41,363 nucleotides of DNA from an uncultured Bacteroides sp. (GCA_900553815.1 USEY01000028.1:1-41363), one strand, 5' to 3'. Counted from the first letter of the stretch, positions 24,662 through 31,959 are shown. Made by a program: numbers and translations. The notes: generated by a model not told the origin, from the letters alone.

Positions 24662-25915
24662 ATGTGGAAACAGATATTCAATCAGATATGGAATCAGCGT
24701 CGCGCCAACGCGTGGCTCTGGATGGAACTGTGGATTGTGGCCGTGCTGCTGTGGTATGGGGTCGACCTCGTCTGCAACTACGAGGGTGCGGCCCGGCAAC
24801 CCAAGGGCTACGACACCTCGTGCGTGTTCGACCTGATGGTGAACACCAAGCCTATATCGGTCATCAACGACGCCGACAATCAGCGGGCAGGCGAGGACTT
24901 CACCTACCTCTACAACCTGATAAAGGACTATCCCGGCGTGGAGGAGGTGTGCAGCTATTACGGCACCGTGCCCTACACCGACGAGTCGATGTTCGAAGGC
25001 TATGCGTCGCATACCGACTCGGCACACACCGTCAGCAGCTACATACGCTACGTCTCGGCGTCCTACTTCAAGGTGTTCCGCCTGCCATGGCTGGCCGGGC
25101 AAGTGGACGAGGCCCACTGGAATCCGGCCGAATATCCCATGCCGGTGGTGATGAGTGCCGACCTGGCCGACTCACTGTTCCACCTGCCGCAGGTGGCCGA
25201 TGCCGTGGGCAAGACCTGCTTTAATCCTTACTTCCTGAAGTCGGCCCGCCCGCAGACGAACTACCGCGTGGTTGCCGTCGCCCCACGGCACAAGGTAGAC
25301 GACTATGCGCGCTACGACAACTTTATCTACCTGCCCGTCAACCGGCCCCTCTTCTGGCACCATGTGGCCATCCGCGTATCGCCCGACCACGCCGCAGGCT
25401 TCGCCGAACGCTTCCGCAAGGACATGCAGCCGGTGTTCGACCGAGGCATTTTCTACCTCGACTACATCCGTTCGTACGACGACTTGAAGGCCGCCTACGA
25501 CATCCAGCAGGGCACCACCAACTACCTCAACACCATCTACTCCGTGGCTGCCTTCTTCCTGTTCAACGTCTTCCTGTGCGTCTTCGCCACCTTCTGGTAC
25601 CGCACGCGCAAGCGCCGTAGCGAGATAGCCCTGCGCATGGCCATGGGCAGCACCCGGCGTCAGGTACTGGGCTACTTCCTGTGCGAGGGCATCATGCTGC
25701 TACTGCTCGTCGTCGTGCCCGCCCTGATAGTGGCCTTCAACATCCAGGTGGCCGACCTGACCGTGCATACCCTGGTCGACACCTCGACCACCCGTTTCAT
25801 CCTCAGCTTCCTCATCGCCCTGCTGCTGTTGGCACTGATTATCGTTGGCGGCATCTGGCTACCTGCCTGGCAGTGCACCAAGATTCAGCCGGCAGAGGCA
25901 CTGCACGATGAGTAA
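24662..25915 (+). CDS. FtsX-like ABC permease, B-type, pair 5
   Basis: A 417-residue B-type permease (MWKQIFNQIWNQRRANAWLW, close to the pair 1 B-type start; first helix about 18-38). The periplasmic domain has VVMSADLADSLFHLPQVADA and YRVVAVAPRHKVDD. The FtsX part contains NVFLCVFATFWYRTRKRRSE, IALRMAMGSTRRQVL and the end LPAWQCTKIQPAEALHDE. It is the last gene of the 17-kb plus-strand export locus. No clear terminator follows directly; the sequence runs into palindromic repeats at 25953. Confidence 0.9.
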   Translation: MWKQIFNQIWNQRRANAWLWMELWIVAVLLWYGVDLVCNYEGAARQPKGYDTSCVFDLMVNTKPISVINDADNQRAGEDFTYLYNLIKDYPGVEEVCSYYGTVPYTDESMFEGYASHTDSAHTVSSYIRYVSASYFKVFRLPWLAGQVDEAHWNPAEYPMPVVMSADLADSLFHLPQVADAVGKTCFNPYFLKSARPQTNYRVVAVAPRHKVDDYARYDNFIYLPVNRPLFWHHVAIRVSPDHAAGFAERFRKDMQPVFDRGIFYLDYIRSYDDLKAAYDIQQGTTNYLNTIYSVAAFFLFNVFLCVFATFWYRTRKRRSEIALRMAMGSTRRQVLGYFLCEGIMLLLLVVVPALIVAFNIQVADLTVHTLVDTSTTRFILSFLIALLLLALIIVGGIWLPAWQCTKIQPAEALHDE

Positions 25916-25952
25916 GGTGCCCGACTGTGGCTCTGGCACGAGGATACAGGAA

Positions 25953-26065
25953 GGCATACACTTAGTAGAGACGCGGCATGCCGCGTCTCCCTTTCCAGCT
26001 ATATATCTATTATATTATAATGCATAGCAGTTTTAGACGCGGCACGCCGCGTCTCTACTACTGTT
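25953..26065. repeat. 113-bp extragenic palindromic repeat, copy 1
   Basis: Starts GGCATACACTTAGTAGAGAC and contains a perfect 22-bp palindrome (half GAGACGCGGCA) near its left end. An AT-rich middle (about 50 bp with TATATATCTATTATATTATA) and a second near-palindrome (AGACGCGGCACGCCGCGTCT) follow. The outer arms also pair with each other (AGTAGAGACGCGG with CCGCGTCTCTACT), so the whole unit can fold back. Copy 2 lies 154 bp away with 2 differences by my count. Confidence 0.85.
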
Positions 26066-26106
26066 GGCTATTTCTCTAAGATTCGTTTGTAATTATTTTA
26101 TGGGTA

Positions 26107-26219
26107 GGCATACACTTAGTAGAGACGCGGCATGCCGCGTCTCCCCTTCCAGCTATATATCTATTATATTATAATGCATGGCAGTTTTAGACGCGGCACG
26201 CCGCGTCTCTACTACTGTT
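26107..26219. repeat. 113-bp extragenic palindromic repeat, copy 2
   Basis: A direct copy of 25953-26065 with the same length and 2 differences by my count (CCCTTT/CCCCTT and GCATAG/GCATGG). The 41-bp spacer between copies is unrelated. Both lie in the 489-bp convergent gap between the last permease and the HU-related gene (25916-26404), which also holds the repeats at 26292-26370. Confidence 0.85.
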
Positions 26220-26291
26220 TGGCCTTTCTATAGGGTAAATTTGCCATGCCATATATACCTTATATATATAAGGCAATGACAGCGCACAACT

Positions 26292-26370
26292 CCCCTCCTA
26301 AGATAGGAGGGGTGCCCACAGGGCGGGGTGGTACCTATCCCCTAAGATAGAACTACTGCCCACAGGGCGG
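26292..26370. repeat. Hairpin and 30-bp direct repeat before the HU-related gene end
   Basis: CCCCTCCTA and TAGGAGGGG form a perfect 9-bp stem with a 3-nt loop (26292-26312). The 30-bp unit starting CCTAAGATAG and ending GCCCACAGGGCGG occurs at 26297-26326 and again at 26341-26370 with several differences. It may act as a two-way terminator between the convergent genes, though no U-run follows. Confidence 0.65.
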
Positions 26371-26404
26371 AATAGCATATAGCCACTGATGTTCACGCAA
26401 CTGC

Positions 26405-26926
26405 TTAACCCATCGAGCCTCCGCCGCCTTCTTCTTCGCCACCACCGCCAGTCGGTGTACTTGGCACGGGCAACTGGCCTGTACTCTTATACTCCAGGTA
26501 GGCCTTTGTACTGGGGAAGGTGAAGCCGGCTTCAACTACTCCGGCATTTTCAAATTCCAGCCCACTCTTGATAGCAGCCATCAGTTCCTTGGAGGGAGTG
26601 AATACCACCTTGACTTTCTTTATCATACTGCCTGCATCGAACTGGGCAATGTCATCTACGCCTTCGCTTGCTATAGACAGTCTGAGCCAGCCCAGATTGC
26701 CTAGCTGCACGCTATTGCCTTGTTGCAGTTCGTGAGGAACGCCGTCGCATACGAGATTAAACGTAGTTTCGGCTTCGGTAGGATAGATTGTACTTCCGCG
26801 AGTGACGACTTTGCAGACGGCACGTGTGCTGAGGCGGTTGGTTGTACTGGGAATGGCATACCACTTACCATTTTCGTTTCTCTTCGCAGGATTCTTTTTC
26901 TGCACAAGTTTATATTTTACTGACAT
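26405..26926 (-). CDS. HU-related DNA-binding protein with Gly/Glu-rich tail
   Basis: A 173-residue protein of the Bacteroidetes HU-related family (TIGR01201-like). The body MSVKYKLVQKKNPAKRNENGKWYA, cut here after 20 residues in the family pattern, is followed by a predicted HU/IHF-like fold: helix (LSTRAVCKVVTRG), strands around ELQQGNSVQLGNLGWLRLS, and IKKVKVVFTPSKELM. The C-terminus is a low-complexity tail (about 158-173) of Gly, Glu and Ser. Relatives are often abundant and chromosomally scattered; the tail suggests flexible or surface-modulating behaviour, which is inference. It lies next to the 22-bp array E. No clear promoter box was found upstream. Confidence 0.85.
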   Translation of the reverse strand: MSVKYKLVQKKNPAKRNENGKWYAIPSTTNRLSTRAVCKVVTRGSTIYPTEAETTFNLVCDGVPHELQQGNSVQLGNLGWLRLSIASEGVDDIAQFDAGSMIKKVKVVFTPSKELMAAIKSGLEFENAGVVEAGFTFPSTKAYLEYKSTGQLPVPSTPTGGGGEEEGGGGSMG

Positions 26927-27015
26927 AGCGTAAAATAGTTTTAGTGTTTAGTACTCTGGTTAACTATCTCTGATTTATCATGCCTTAGCATCTTTGCCTT
27001 GATATGAATTCTATC

Positions 27016-27191
27016 TTTATTGGGAGCTTTAGAAACTGCGTCCTTACGTCGTTGAAACTGCGTCCTTACGTCGTTGAAACTGCGTCCTTACGTTGTTAAA
27101 AATGCGTAGTTACGCATTTTTGACGACATAGTTACGCGTTTTTGACGACATAGTTACGCATTTTTAACCGCATAGTTACGCATTTTCAGCC
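27016..27191. repeat. 22-bp-pitch palindromic array E (7-8 units)
   Basis: Unit starts are 27038, 27060, 27082, 27104, 27126, 27148 and 27170 at exact 22-bp pitch; a decayed unit precedes at 27016. The first three units read GCGTCCTTACGT; the later ones shift to GCGTAGTTACGC or ACATAGTTACGC, of which GCGTAGTTACGC is a perfect palindrome. The spacers also drift from GTTGAAACT to TTTTTGACG. It fills about half of the 379-bp gap (26927-27305) between two minus-strand genes. The rest is A/T-rich and shows nothing else I can name. Confidence 0.85.
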
Positions 27192-27305
27192 GCCTTAATA
27201 TGCGTCCTCAGTCAGGCTACTTGTTATTGGCCTACAATATACTTCTTATTCTTGATTCTACCAAATATTTGTGCAGATTTTTTCTATAGACACCTGCGCA
27301 CGCCC

Positions 27306-28289
27306 TTACCGGTAGAGCCAGCCAAGCAGGCGGTTAAGCCACTCCCAGCGTAAGCGGAACCAGCGGCGGGTGCTGATTTGTTTACCACCGAAACGAAGGA
27401 CGAACTCGCGGTAGCCATGGCGCTGGAAGGGGAGGCCGACGTCCATGAACTCGAGGTGACGATAGCCGCGCGCATGGGCATCGTCGAGGGCTTTCCACAC
27501 GGCCAGGATGCCGGGGTACTGGAGGGCGTAGGTCTTGCGCATGCCACCCGAGAACCAGAGGAACACGTCAGTGCCCGAGTAGATGCAGACGCTGCCGCCG
27601 ATGACCTTGCCACGATATTCCACGATGAACGTCTTGCTTTGCCCGCCCCGCAGGGTCTCTTTTTCGAGCTGCTCGAAGAACTGCTTGCTGGGGAAGTGGC
27701 GCCTTATCTTGGAGGAATAGACGTTGTGGAGCATGCGGGCGAAGCTGCGCACCTCTTCCACCGACTGTGCTTCGTGTACCGTCGCCCCGTTCTTCAGTCC
27801 TTTCTTCACCTGGCGGACGCGCGAGGAGCTGAAGCGTTCTTCTACGCGCCGGACGCTGTGGAGGGAGTTGCGCACCCGTAGCCAGTTGACGGCGAAGTAG
27901 CGGCATTGCTTGAAGGCCTTGTAGGCGAAGCGGGGGTTGGACAGGTTGCGGAACTCGATGAGGAAGGCGCTGCGCAGGGCTTCGTCGGTGAGGCGCTGGA
28001 GCATGTCGGTGAAGATGGCCTCGCGCCGGTCTTCGGGCGTGAAGTACTCGCCGGTGCCGAAGATTTCGCAGCGACGTATGATGGACGGGGGGAACATGCG
28101 GACGCTTTTGCGGACGACAGCCAGCAGCTTGGCCACTACCTGCCCGTCTTCGGAGGCAACGATGAGCAGGGGGCTGTATCCGGGTGTCGACTGGTAGATG
28201 TGGAACAGCTCTGTGGAATGGAATGTGTCAGTGCCCGGCAGCGGGGGGATGTCATTCCCGGGGTAGTATGTCGTCAGTCTCAAAGGCAT
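27306..28289 (-). CDS. FemAB/GNAT-like acyltransferase
   Basis: A 327-residue cytosolic protein resembling the FemAB branch of the GNAT superfamily, which transfers amino acids or acyl groups onto lipid-linked or peptidoglycan precursors. Supporting features: an N-terminal GNAT-like half with LLIVASEDGQVVAKLLAVV, a middle basic stretch SSSRVRQVKKGLKNG before a second half, and the second-half core GKVIGGSVCIYSGTDVFLWF, then YPGILAVWKALDDAHARGYRHLEF and DVGLPFQRHG. Relatives lie in cell-envelope or polysaccharide contexts. The substrate is not assignable. The ATG at 28289 was chosen over an in-frame TTG at 28298 that lies inside the -7 box. The -7 box is only 6 bp upstream, so the mRNA may be leaderless. 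Confidence 0.75.
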   Translation of the reverse strand: MPLRLTTYYPGNDIPPLPGTDTFHSTELFHIYQSTPGYSPLLIVASEDGQVVAKLLAVVRKSVRMFPPSIIRRCEIFGTGEYFTPEDRREAIFTDMLQRLTDEALRSAFLIEFRNLSNPRFAYKAFKQCRYFAVNWLRVRNSLHSVRRVEERFSSSRVRQVKKGLKNGATVHEAQSVEEVRSFARMLHNVYSSKIRRHFPSKQFFEQLEKETLRGGQSKTFIVEYRGKVIGGSVCIYSGTDVFLWFSGGMRKTYALQYPGILAVWKALDDAHARGYRHLEFMDVGLPFQRHGYREFVLRFGGKQISTRRWFRLRWEWLNRLLGWLYR

Positions 28290-28295
28290 CGGAGG

Positions 28296-28326
28296 CAAAT
28301 GTAGGAAATAATTCGATGCTTTGCAA
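28296..28326 (-). promoter_or_regulatory. Promoter of the FemAB/GNAT-like gene
   Basis: On the minus strand TTG (28324-28326) is followed after 20 bp by TACATTTG (28296-28303), matching the Bacteroides -33/-7 arrangement. The -7 box ends 6 bp before the ATG, so the transcript should start at or next to the start codon. Confidence 0.6.
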
Positions 28327-28349
28327 GGGTTGATGTGTATGTGGTGATT

Positions 28350-28535
28350 TTTTAGACGCGGATAATGCGGATGAGGCGGTTTGATGATTTATTTATCTGC
28401 TCGACTTGTGCTGGCTGTGTCTGTGCGATGGCTTGTTGGGAGCGGGAATGGGGGTGATTTTTTAGACGCGGGTAGGGCGGATGAGGCGGGTTAATAATAT
28501 ATTTATCCGCTCGACCCGCTCTATCCGCGTCTAAG
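28350..28535. repeat. Duplicated hairpin element between the acyltransferase and barrel genes
   Basis: Two diverged copies start with GTGATTTTTTAGACGCGG (about 28350 and 28453) and continue with GCGGATGAGGCGG and an AT-rich loop. In the second copy TTAGACGCGGGTAGGGCGG (from about 28461) pairs with the segment ending CCGCGTCTAA (to 28533), giving a long imperfect hairpin with an AT-rich loop. The right arm of the first copy is much decayed. It fills most of the 277-bp gap 28290-28566. Confidence 0.65.
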
Positions 28536-28566
28536 CGCTAGCAACTTTACCAACAGCTATGCTGTC

Positions 28567-29256
28567 TTATTTCACCAAGTCGAAGAGATATGTCAGCTTG
28601 GCGGTGATGACGCCGTGGGCCGAGCGCGAGAAGTAGTCCTTCTTCGTGCTGCTGTAGAAGTCGGCGAGGGCATAGTAGTATCGTCCCTCCAGCAGGAAGT
28701 TGCCGGCGCCTGTCTTGAGCTCCACGCCCAGGCCGGCGGCTATTCCGTAGTCGAACTTGTTGTCTACCTTCTTGTCGTGCTGCTCCACCACGACGCTGCT
28801 GTAGTCTTCCCACGGGCCGCTCTGCGTGTAGCTGTCGCTCAGAAAGAATCCGATTTGGGGGCCGGCGTGGATGAAGAATTGCAGCCCGCGCTTCTCTTTG
28901 CCGAAGGCCAGGTGGGCGAGCAGGGGTATCTCTACGTAGTTCATCTTGCGAGTGTACTGCAGGTCGGGATAGTCCTGATAGTACTCGTCCCATCCGTGCT
29001 GTGAGAAGTTGACTTCTATCTGGGCGCCGCAAATCATCTTGAAGTATCGCTCGGAGATGTAGCGTGCGGTCAGTCCTCCGGTGATGCCCATGAGGTTGCT
29101 CTGCCTCACGGTGGGCGAGAAGCTGACACTGTTGAGGTTGATGCCTCCGTTGAGGCCCAGGGCGAAGTTGTGGCGTTGCTCTCCTACCTGCGCATTGGCG
29201 CGTCCGGCGCTGGCCAGCAGGAGGAGCAGGGTTGCTATGAGGGTGATTGGTTTCAT
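28567..29256 (-). CDS. PorT-like outer-membrane beta-barrel protein
   Basis: A 229-residue exported protein with a signal peptide (MKPITLIATLLLLLASAG through RANAQ, about 1-23). An eight-strand-type outer-membrane barrel of the PorT/OMP_b-brl_2 family follows. Alternating strands are visible (FALGLNGGINLNSVSF, FKMICGAQIEVNFSQHGW, YVEIPLLAHLAFG, LQFFIHAGPQIGFFLSD, FDYGIAAGLGVEL, FLLEGRYYYALADFY). It ends in ITAKLTYLFDLVK, without the terminal aromatic often used by barrel assembly. Probable location is the outer membrane; function unknown. It is 29 bp downstream of the LysM/periplasmic-binding gene and co-transcribed with it. Confidence 0.85.
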   Translation of the reverse strand: MKPITLIATLLLLLASAGRANAQVGEQRHNFALGLNGGINLNSVSFSPTVRQSNLMGITGGLTARYISERYFKMICGAQIEVNFSQHGWDEYYQDYPDLQYTRKMNYVEIPLLAHLAFGKEKRGLQFFIHAGPQIGFFLSDSYTQSGPWEDYSSVVVEQHDKKVDNKFDYGIAAGLGVELKTGAGNFLLEGRYYYALADFYSSTKKDYFSRSAHGVITAKLTYLFDLVK

Positions 29257-29285
29257 GTCGTAGGGGTTGTTGTGGTCGGATGGTT

Positions 29286-31070
29286 TTAATCGAAGTCCAG
29301 CTTCACGAGCTCGTAGTTCTTGGTAAAGCGCACGAAGAAGACTTTCTTGTTGACGAATCCTCCCCAGTTGTTGACGCGCTGGAACTTGAAGCCCGTCTGT
29401 ATGGGCGTGAGATTCATCTTGTCGAGGTTGTTCTCGAGGTCCGTTCCGAAACGCGAGAGACCCTTGAGGAAGAAGAATCCGGTGTCGAATCCCAGCATGC
29501 CGTATTTGGGGTAGCGCTCCTCCATGTCCTTGCGGTACCAGCGACGGTAGCTGCGCGTGAAGTTGATGGCTGCCGGCAGCAGGTTGTTGGTGTAGAACGA
29601 CGAATAGAAGTAGGTGTCGAGCTCAAAGAACGTATCGAGGTGGTCCTTCGTGTAGGTTTGCCATTCGGGATAGCCGAAGAGGTGTATCTCGTGCTCCGGT
29701 TGGTTGCGTACGAGCAGGGTCAGTTGGGGCAGAATCTTGATGAGGGTCAGGTTGCTGCCCGATGTGGGGATGAATATGTTACTCTTGCCGGGCACCAGCG
29801 TGGCGGCCAGCGACTCGGGAGTGGCGTCTTCCTTGAGGCTCTTGAAGGCGATGCGGCGGTCGCGCAGCTCGTCCTTGAGGCCTTTGATAAACTCGGCTTT
29901 GTCCTTGCTGCCCTGTGTGGCTTCGATGAAGACTACGTTGGCATTGGGGAACTGGCGGGTGAAGTGGTCGTATACTTCGGAGTAGAAGTAGGACTGCGGG
30001 GTATTAATCTGGTAGACGGACGGGTTGCGGAACACGGTGTTGTCCTTCGAGGTGAAGGGGATGACGAGCCGTATGTCGTTGCGGTCGGCGAAGTCGGCCA
30101 GCGGCTTGATTTGCTGCTGGTAGAGGGGGCCGAATATGATGTCCATGTCTTTCAGTTCGCTGCGCTTGAGCAGGGCGTTGACGGTGGCGGCGTCGCTGCC
30201 CGAGTTGTAGGTGTAGAGGTCAATGGACGTGCCTGTGCGCTTCAGGCTGTCCACGGCCAGCAGGAAGCCTTCGTAGTATTCCACCATGCGCGATGTCTCG
30301 CTGTGCGCGCTGCCTCCGAGGAAGGGCAGGATGATGGCGGCTTTGACGGTCTTTATGCTTTCCTTTTCTTTTTTGTTCTTGCTGAACAGTTCGTTGTTGG
30401 TGGGGGCGTCCTGCGGGGTTGCCTCAGGCTTGGCGGCTGCCTCTGAAGGGTAGGGGATGCAGAGCAGGGAGCCTTTCTTTATCTTGTTGCTTCCCTTCAG
30501 CTCGGGGTTGGCGGCTATGAGTTCGGCCTCGCTGATGCCGTATTGGCGGCTGATGCTGAAAACGGTCTCTTTGCGCTTCACCTTGTGTGTCTCGCGGCAG
30601 CGCGACAGCACGGCGGCGGGCACTCCGCTGGCAGCGGGTGCAGGCTGGCTGGTGGCCGGGGCGGCTTGCGTGTCGGGCTGGGGGATGCGTATTACCTGTC
30701 CGATGCGGAAGTTGTCGGCGCTCAGTCCGGGGTTGGCGTCGCAGATGGCCTTGGCCGATACGTTGTACTTCACGGTCAGCCGGTAAAGGGTTTCGCCGGC
30801 GGCTATGGTGTGGAAGGTTTCCTCTTTGGTATTGGCGGCGTTGCGTGGTATGCGCAGTGTCTTTCCGATGTATATTTTCTCGTCGCTGCCCGGGTTGAGC
30901 TTGATGATGTCGGCCTGGCTCACTCCGTACATGCTGGCAATGGAGTACAGGCTCTGTCCTTTTTCGATGGTGTGCAGGAAGTATGATTGATTCTCTTGTG
31001 CGCGGAGGCCAAAGGTGCTGCATGCACCGGCCAGCAGTAGGCTACAGACGATTCTTTTGATTGTTTTCAT
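29286..31070 (-). CDS. Triple-LysM protein fused to a periplasmic-binding-like domain
   Basis: A 594-residue exported protein. After a signal peptide (about 1-24, ending LRAQ) come three LysM repeats (about 31-75, 86-130 and 161-206), which bind peptidoglycan. A Pro/Ala-rich linker lies between repeats 2 and 3. From about 255 to the end is a type-1 periplasmic-binding fold related to branched-chain amino acid receptors (IKTVKAAIILPFLGG, MVEYYEGFLLAVDSLKRTG, DIIFGPLYQQQIKPLAD, IRLVIPFTSKDN, NANVVFIEATQG). The start at 31070 fits the signal peptide; codons before it are unlikely. It is first in a two-gene unit with the PorT-like barrel. An envelope scaffold anchored in the wall is a reasonable inference. 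Confidence 0.85.
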   Translation of the reverse strand: MKTIKRIVCSLLLAGACSTFGLRAQENQSYFLHTIEKGQSLYSIASMYGVSQADIIKLNPGSDEKIYIGKTLRIPRNAANTKEETFHTIAAGETLYRLTVKYNVSAKAICDANPGLSADNFRIGQVIRIPQPDTQAAPATSQPAPAASGVPAAVLSRCRETHKVKRKETVFSISRQYGISEAELIAANPELKGSNKIKKGSLLCIPYPSEAAAKPEATPQDAPTNNELFSKNKKEKESIKTVKAAIILPFLGGSAHSETSRMVEYYEGFLLAVDSLKRTGTSIDLYTYNSGSDAATVNALLKRSELKDMDIIFGPLYQQQIKPLADFADRNDIRLVIPFTSKDNTVFRNPSVYQINTPQSYFYSEVYDHFTRQFPNANVVFIEATQGSKDKAEFIKGLKDELRDRRIAFKSLKEDATPESLAATLVPGKSNIFIPTSGSNLTLIKILPQLTLLVRNQPEHEIHLFGYPEWQTYTKDHLDTFFELDTYFYSSFYTNNLLPAAINFTRSYRRWYRKDMEERYPKYGMLGFDTGFFFLKGLSRFGTDLENNLDKMNLTPIQTGFKFQRVNNWGGFVNKKVFFVRFTKNYELVKLDFD

Positions 31071-31177
31071 CAAGACTGTATTGTTATTTATTGTTCTGAA
31101 CTTCAGGCTTTGCAGGGCGGCGTGCATGTGTCAGTGCGGGCCACGCCCTCAGGTAGCCGAATGATATAAAGCAGCTG

Positions 31178-31210
31178 CAAAGTTAAGAATATTGTCTTAT
31201 TCCAGCCAAG
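31178..31210 (-). promoter_or_regulatory. Promoter for the LysM/periplasmic-binding gene
   Basis: The minus strand has CTTG (31207-31210) and, after 21 bp, TAACTTTG (31178-31185), the Bacteroides -33/-7 arrangement. The leader would be about 100 nt. Confidence 0.55.
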
Positions 31211-31289
31211 GGATTTCGTTAAGAAATAATATTGTATAAATTAAAACCGAAAAATGGGGCAATTCGACAGAAATTCGGGGGGAAAGCTG

Positions 31290-31297
31290 TATTTTTG
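31290..31297 (+). promoter_or_regulatory. Bacteroides-type -7 box for the CHU_C protein gene
   Basis: TATTTTTG fits TAnnTTTG. It ends only 5 bp before the ATG at 31303, implying a leaderless or very short-leader transcript. A -33 TTTG is not seen at the expected spacing. Confidence 0.45.
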
Positions 31298-31302
31298 CGG
31301 TT

Positions 31303-31959
31303 ATGTTTCTGACAGGATTATTAGTTTCGTGCATGTTCGGCATGATGCAGCTATGGATGCAGGATGTGGTTCCGGTGGCTGTGTTGCTTTCGGAGAATGG
31401 ACAGATTCCGGAGGAGGAAACGGTGTTGCAGGCCGGCGAGTCTTATGCGGGTGCTGCTCCGCTGGAGTTCCGCTTTAGCGTGGACGAGGACGCGAACTGC
31501 CGCTACGAGTGGAACTTCGCACGCGATGCTGCCTTCAACGACATCTTCCTGAGCCGGTATGAGAGCGAGACTATCTACAGCTTTGCCGAGTCGGGGCAGT
31601 TCTTCGTGAGGCTGATTGTGACGGACACCGAGTTGGAGGAGACGCTGACGTCGGACGTATTCATGATTCAGATAGCCGAGTCGGAACTGAAAGTGCCCAA
31701 TGCCTTCTCGCCCAATGGTGACGGGGTGAACGACGTGTTTAAGGTCAGTCACAAGTCATTGGTTCGTTTTCAGGCTTACATCTTCAACCGTTGGGGACAG
31801 GAGCTTTATCGTTGGAACTTGTCGCATATCGATGACGGTTGGGATGGTACGGCCCACGGCAGGCAAGTGCCCGAGGGCGTGTACTTCATCGTGGTGGAAG
31901 CCGAAGGGGCCGATGGTGTGAAGTATAACATAAAAGGAGACATTAATATATTGCGATGA
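31303..31959 (+). CDS. Exported protein with CHU_C (type IX sorting-like) C-terminal domain
   Basis: A 218-residue protein with a short hydrophobic N-terminus (MFLTGLLVSCMFGMMQLWMQ). A PKD-like beta domain follows (about 45-130: YEWNFARDAAFNDIF, IYSFAESGQFFVRLIVTD). The C-terminal CHU_C domain (about 135-217) has the hallmark PNAFSPNGDGVNDVF, FNRWGQELYRW and VPEGVYFIVVEA. In gliding Bacteroidetes this domain is a type IX secretion sorting signal. No type IX genes are visible here. The LVSC stretch could be a lipobox, but it lacks a charged N-region, so lipidation is unproven. It ends 63 bp before the uvrA ATG and may be co-transcribed. Confidence 0.8.
   Translation: MFLTGLLVSCMFGMMQLWMQDVVPVAVLLSENGQIPEEETVLQAGESYAGAAPLEFRFSVDEDANCRYEWNFARDAAFNDIFLSRYESETIYSFAESGQFFVRLIVTDTELEETLTSDVFMIQIAESELKVPNAFSPNGDGVNDVFKVSHKSLVRFQAYIFNRWGQELYRWNLSHIDDGWDGTAHGRQVPEGVYFIVVEAEGADGVKYNIKGDINILR

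Noticed and set aside
23992..25224. 410-codon plus-strand open frame spanning the pair 5 permeases in another frame
   Set aside because: High third-position GC opens this frame; its Arg/Pro/Gly-rich translation has no membrane segments, whereas the overlapping frames are clear permeases.
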